DNA of 64,000 nucleotides from Chloroflexota bacterium. GTDB lineage: Bacteria; Chloroflexota; UBA11872. The stretch is taken from assembly GCA_022821905.1 (NCBI GenBank), contig JAJECS010000006.1, positions 186,001-250,000 of the forward strand, given 5' to 3'. This document shows, piece by piece, positions 61,303 to 64,000 of the stretch (position 1 is its first letter; each line of letters begins with the position of its first letter). Under the pieces are notes generated by a model. It was given only the letters and a program-made list of their open reading frames with translations. It searched no databases and was not told the origin of the DNA. A program made the translations under genes and the position numbers.

Positions 61303-62706
61303 CTATCCGATCGAGCCTTCCATTTGCAGCTCGATCAGGCGGTTCATCTCGACGGCGTATTCCATCGGCAGCTCGCGCACGATGGGCTCGATGAAGCCGC
61401 TCACGACCATTGCCATGGCCTGCTCTTCGGTCAGCCCGCGGCTCATCAGGTAGAAGAGCTGCTGCTCGCCGATCTTGCTCACCGTGGCCTCGTGCTGCAC
61501 GGCGGTGTTGCTTTCCTCGATGTCCATGTAGGGATAGGTGTCCGACCGCGACTCGTCGTCGAACAGCAGCGCGTCGCACACCACGTTTGATTTCGAGCGC
61601 TCCGCGCCCGGCAGCACGTTCACGTAACCGCGGTAGCCGGCGCGCCCGCCGGCCCGGCTGATGGACTTGGACGTGATGATCGACGACGTATCCGGCGCGG
61701 CGTGCACCATCTTGGCGCCGGCGTCCTGGTGCTGACCCTCGCTCGCGAAGGCGATGGATAGCACCTCGCCGTGCGCGCCCGGCTCCATCAGGTAGACCGC
61801 CGGGTACTTCATGGTGACCTTGCTGCCGAGGTTGCCGTCGACCCACTCCATGGTGGCGTCGCGGTAGGCCACCGCGCGCTTCGTCACCAGGTTGAAGACA
61901 TCCGTCGACCAGTTCTGAATAGTCGTGTAGCGGCAGCGCGCGCCTTCCTTGACGACGATCTCCACCACCGCCGAGTGCAGCGAGTCCGTGGCGTAGATTG
62001 GCGCCGTGCAACCCTCGACGTAGTGCACGTAGGCCCCGGGCTCGACGACGATCAGGGTGCGCTCGAACTGCCCCATGTTCTCCGCGTTGATGCGGAAATA
62101 CGCCTGCAGCGGCACCTCGACCTTCACGCCCGCGGGGACGTAGACGAAGCTCCCGCCGCTCCACACGGCGCTGTTGAGCGCGGCGAACTTGTTGTCGCCG
62201 TTGGGGATGATCGTGCCGAAGTACTCGCGCACGATGTCCGGGTGCTCGCGCAGCCCCGAGTCCATGTCGAGGAACACCACGCCCTCGCGCTCCAGGTCCT
62301 CGCGGATGCTGTGATAGACGACTTCCGAGTCGTACTGCGCGCCCACGCCGGCCAGGAACTTGCGCTCCGCCTCGGGAATGCCCAGGCGGTCGAAGGTGTT
62401 CTTGATGTCGTCCGGCACGTCGTCCCAGCTGCGGGCCTGCCGGTCTTGGGGGCGGATGTAGTAGTAGATGTCGTCGAAGTCGATGCGTGACAGGTCGGCG
62501 CCCCAGGTCGGCACCGGCTTGCGCTCGAACTGCTGCAGCGACTCCAGCCGGAACTCGAGCATCCACTCCGGCTCGTCCTTCTGGCGGGAGATTTCACGCA
62601 CGATGTCGGCGCTGAGCCCCTTGGGCGACTTGTAGACCGGCTTGATGTCGTCGTGGAACCCGAACTTGTAGCTGTCGAGTCCAATATCCGCCGACTTCAC
62701 CGCCAT
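61303..62706 (-). CDS. sufB: Fe-S cluster assembly scaffold SufB
   Basis: The 467-residue protein has the SufB pattern: [20 protein letters not shown], the [20 protein letters not shown]-like segment, [17 protein letters not shown], and near the end [10 protein letters not shown]-like and [20 protein letters not shown] motifs. SufB carries the conserved cysteine and glutamate ligands that build the 4Fe-4S cluster. It starts at ATG 62706, just after sufC ends. Confidence 0.96.
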   Translation of the reverse strand: MAVKSADIGLDSYKFGFHDDIKPVYKSPKGLSADIVREISRQKDEPEWMLEFRLESLQQFERKPVPTWGADLSRIDFDDIYYYIRPQDRQARSWDDVPDDIKNTFDRLGIPEAERKFLAGVGAQYDSEVVYHSIREDLEREGVVFLDMDSGLREHPDIVREYFGTIIPNGDNKFAALNSAVWSGGSFVYVPAGVKVEVPLQAYFRINAENMGQFERTLIVVEPGAYVHYVEGCTAPIYATDSLHSAVVEIVVKEGARCRYTTIQNWSTDVFNLVTKRAVAYRDATMEWVDGNLGSKVTMKYPAVYLMEPGAHGEVLSIAFASEGQHQDAGAKMVHAAPDTSSIITSKSISRAGGRAGYRGYVNVLPGAERSKSNVVCDALLFDDESRSDTYPYMDIEESNTAVQHEATVSKIGEQQLFYLMSRGLTEEQAMAMVVSGFIEPIVRELPMEYAVEMNRLIELQMEGSIG

Positions 62707-62709
62707 TCG

Positions 62710-63474
<765 letters not shown>

Positions 63475-63753
63475 ATCGCGGCCGTAGTCGTCTCAGGTTG
63501 AACAGGTCCTCTCTGGCGCCGGAGCGTCGGCTGCTACGCGCCGCACTGCTCCCCGGGCCACCTAATCGAAGCTATCACCGCGTACCGTTCGCTCGCAAAT
63601 ATTGACAGGAAATTCTGGCTAAACTCGGGTCCGCCAAGTGTATTCCCGTGTGGCGCTACGCACGCCCCGCCGTGGTTTCGTAGGCTTGGGCCGATACGCG
63701 GACGGCGACGGCGGCCGCAGGTGGCCGGCGCGGCGCGCGCGCCCCGAGGAGCC

Positions 63754-64000
63754 ATGGCCCACCAGCGAACCCGACCCCGCGCCGAATGGCAGGAGCAGTT
63801 GGCCCAGGGCGTGCGCGACGTGCGTGAGATTCCCGGTCTCACCGAGGAGCAGTACCAGCAGCTCGAGGCCATCGACGAGGAATACCCGTTCTTCACTACG
63901 CCTTACTACCTCAGCCTGATCGAGAAGTGGGACGCCAGCGACCCCATCTACCTGCAGCAGATGCCGGACGCGCGGGAGTTCGAGAACCCCAGCTTCCTGG
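63754..64000 (+). CDS. KamA-family radical SAM protein, N-terminal part
   Basis: The 82 visible residues, MAHQRTRPRAEWQEQLAQGV onwards with FTTPYYLSLIEKWDASDPIY and QQMPDAREFENPSF, match the N-terminal region of lysine 2,3-aminomutase and related KamA proteins (TPYYxxLI, then DPxxxQxxPxxxE). The radical SAM CxxxCxxC motif would lie beyond the window. A GAGGAG ribosome site is just before the ATG. The 3' end is cut by the window edge, so the assignment is provisional. Confidence 0.55.
   Translation, partial: MAHQRTRPRAEWQEQLAQGVRDVREIPGLTEEQYQQLEAIDEEYPFFTTPYYLSLIEKWDASDPIYLQQMPDAREFENPSFL

Overview
The window is high-GC bacterial chromosome with densely packed genes on both strands. The best overall fit is a member of the Chloroflexota, possibly a SAR202 or Dehalococcoidia-related marine or host-associated lineage. 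This is inference only: it rests on Pro/Thr-rich linkers in surface proteins, paralogous cyclic-di-AMP receptor genes, a GTG/TTG-rich start repertoire, many oxidoreductase, amidohydrolase and sugar-isomerase genes, and small palindromic repeats in the gaps. No rRNA or other firm taxonomic marker is present.

Layout. 0-1.5 kb: end of a sigma-70 factor and a VapBC toxin-antitoxin pair with a visible operator/promoter. 1.5-7.4 kb: lysA, a zinc alcohol dehydrogenase, a double metallo-beta-lactamase-fold protein and a panE-like reductase. 7.9-11.2 kb: the conserved rpmG-secE-nusG-rplK-rplA-[L10 leader]-rplJ-rplL block. 11.2-24 kb: an envelope polysaccharide region with three GT2, one GT4, one GT39-type and one GT9 glycosyltransferase, a flippase, an NHL-propeller exported protein and an LCP-family ligase, with a short MutY-like glycosylase inserted. 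24-26.3 kb: FmdB-type zinc ribbon protein, HAD phosphatase, and two near-identical tRNA-Thr(CGT) genes flanking a GYD-domain gene.

26.3-35.6 kb is an accessory metabolic region: a two-barrel amidohydrolase, two tandem DarA/DUF970 proteins, two aldo/keto reductases, an epimerase, a DCC thiol protein, a glycosidase-like propeller, an LRR fragment and a lone sugar ABC ATPase. 36-37 kb holds a tandemly duplicated Phd/PIN toxin-antitoxin module whose first toxin has decayed. 37.1-41.4 kb is a YhaN/YhaO-like (SbcC/SbcD-like) ATPase-nuclease pair. 41.5-49.8 kb carries a ThDP enzyme, a sugar isomerase, an AAC(3)-family protein, uvrA and an SDR. 50-57.6 kb carries a LysM protein, an MFS transporter, a siroheme-synthase-like dehydrogenase, an ATP-grasp-like protein, a cupin, a TIM-barrel protein and glpX. 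57.8-63.5 kb is a complete sufC-B-D-Rieske-S-U iron-sulfur assembly operon on the minus strand. The window ends inside a probable KamA-family radical SAM gene.

Three dispersed palindromic repeat families recur in the gaps and account for several spurious reading frames. The most noteworthy items are the decaying tandem toxin-antitoxin locus, the tRNA-Thr duplicate with an acceptor-stem mismatch, the paired DarA paralogues, the double-domain enzymes in which one half has lost metal ligands, and an uncharacterised ATP-grasp-like protein. I did not find a clearly new multi-gene defence or mobile system.
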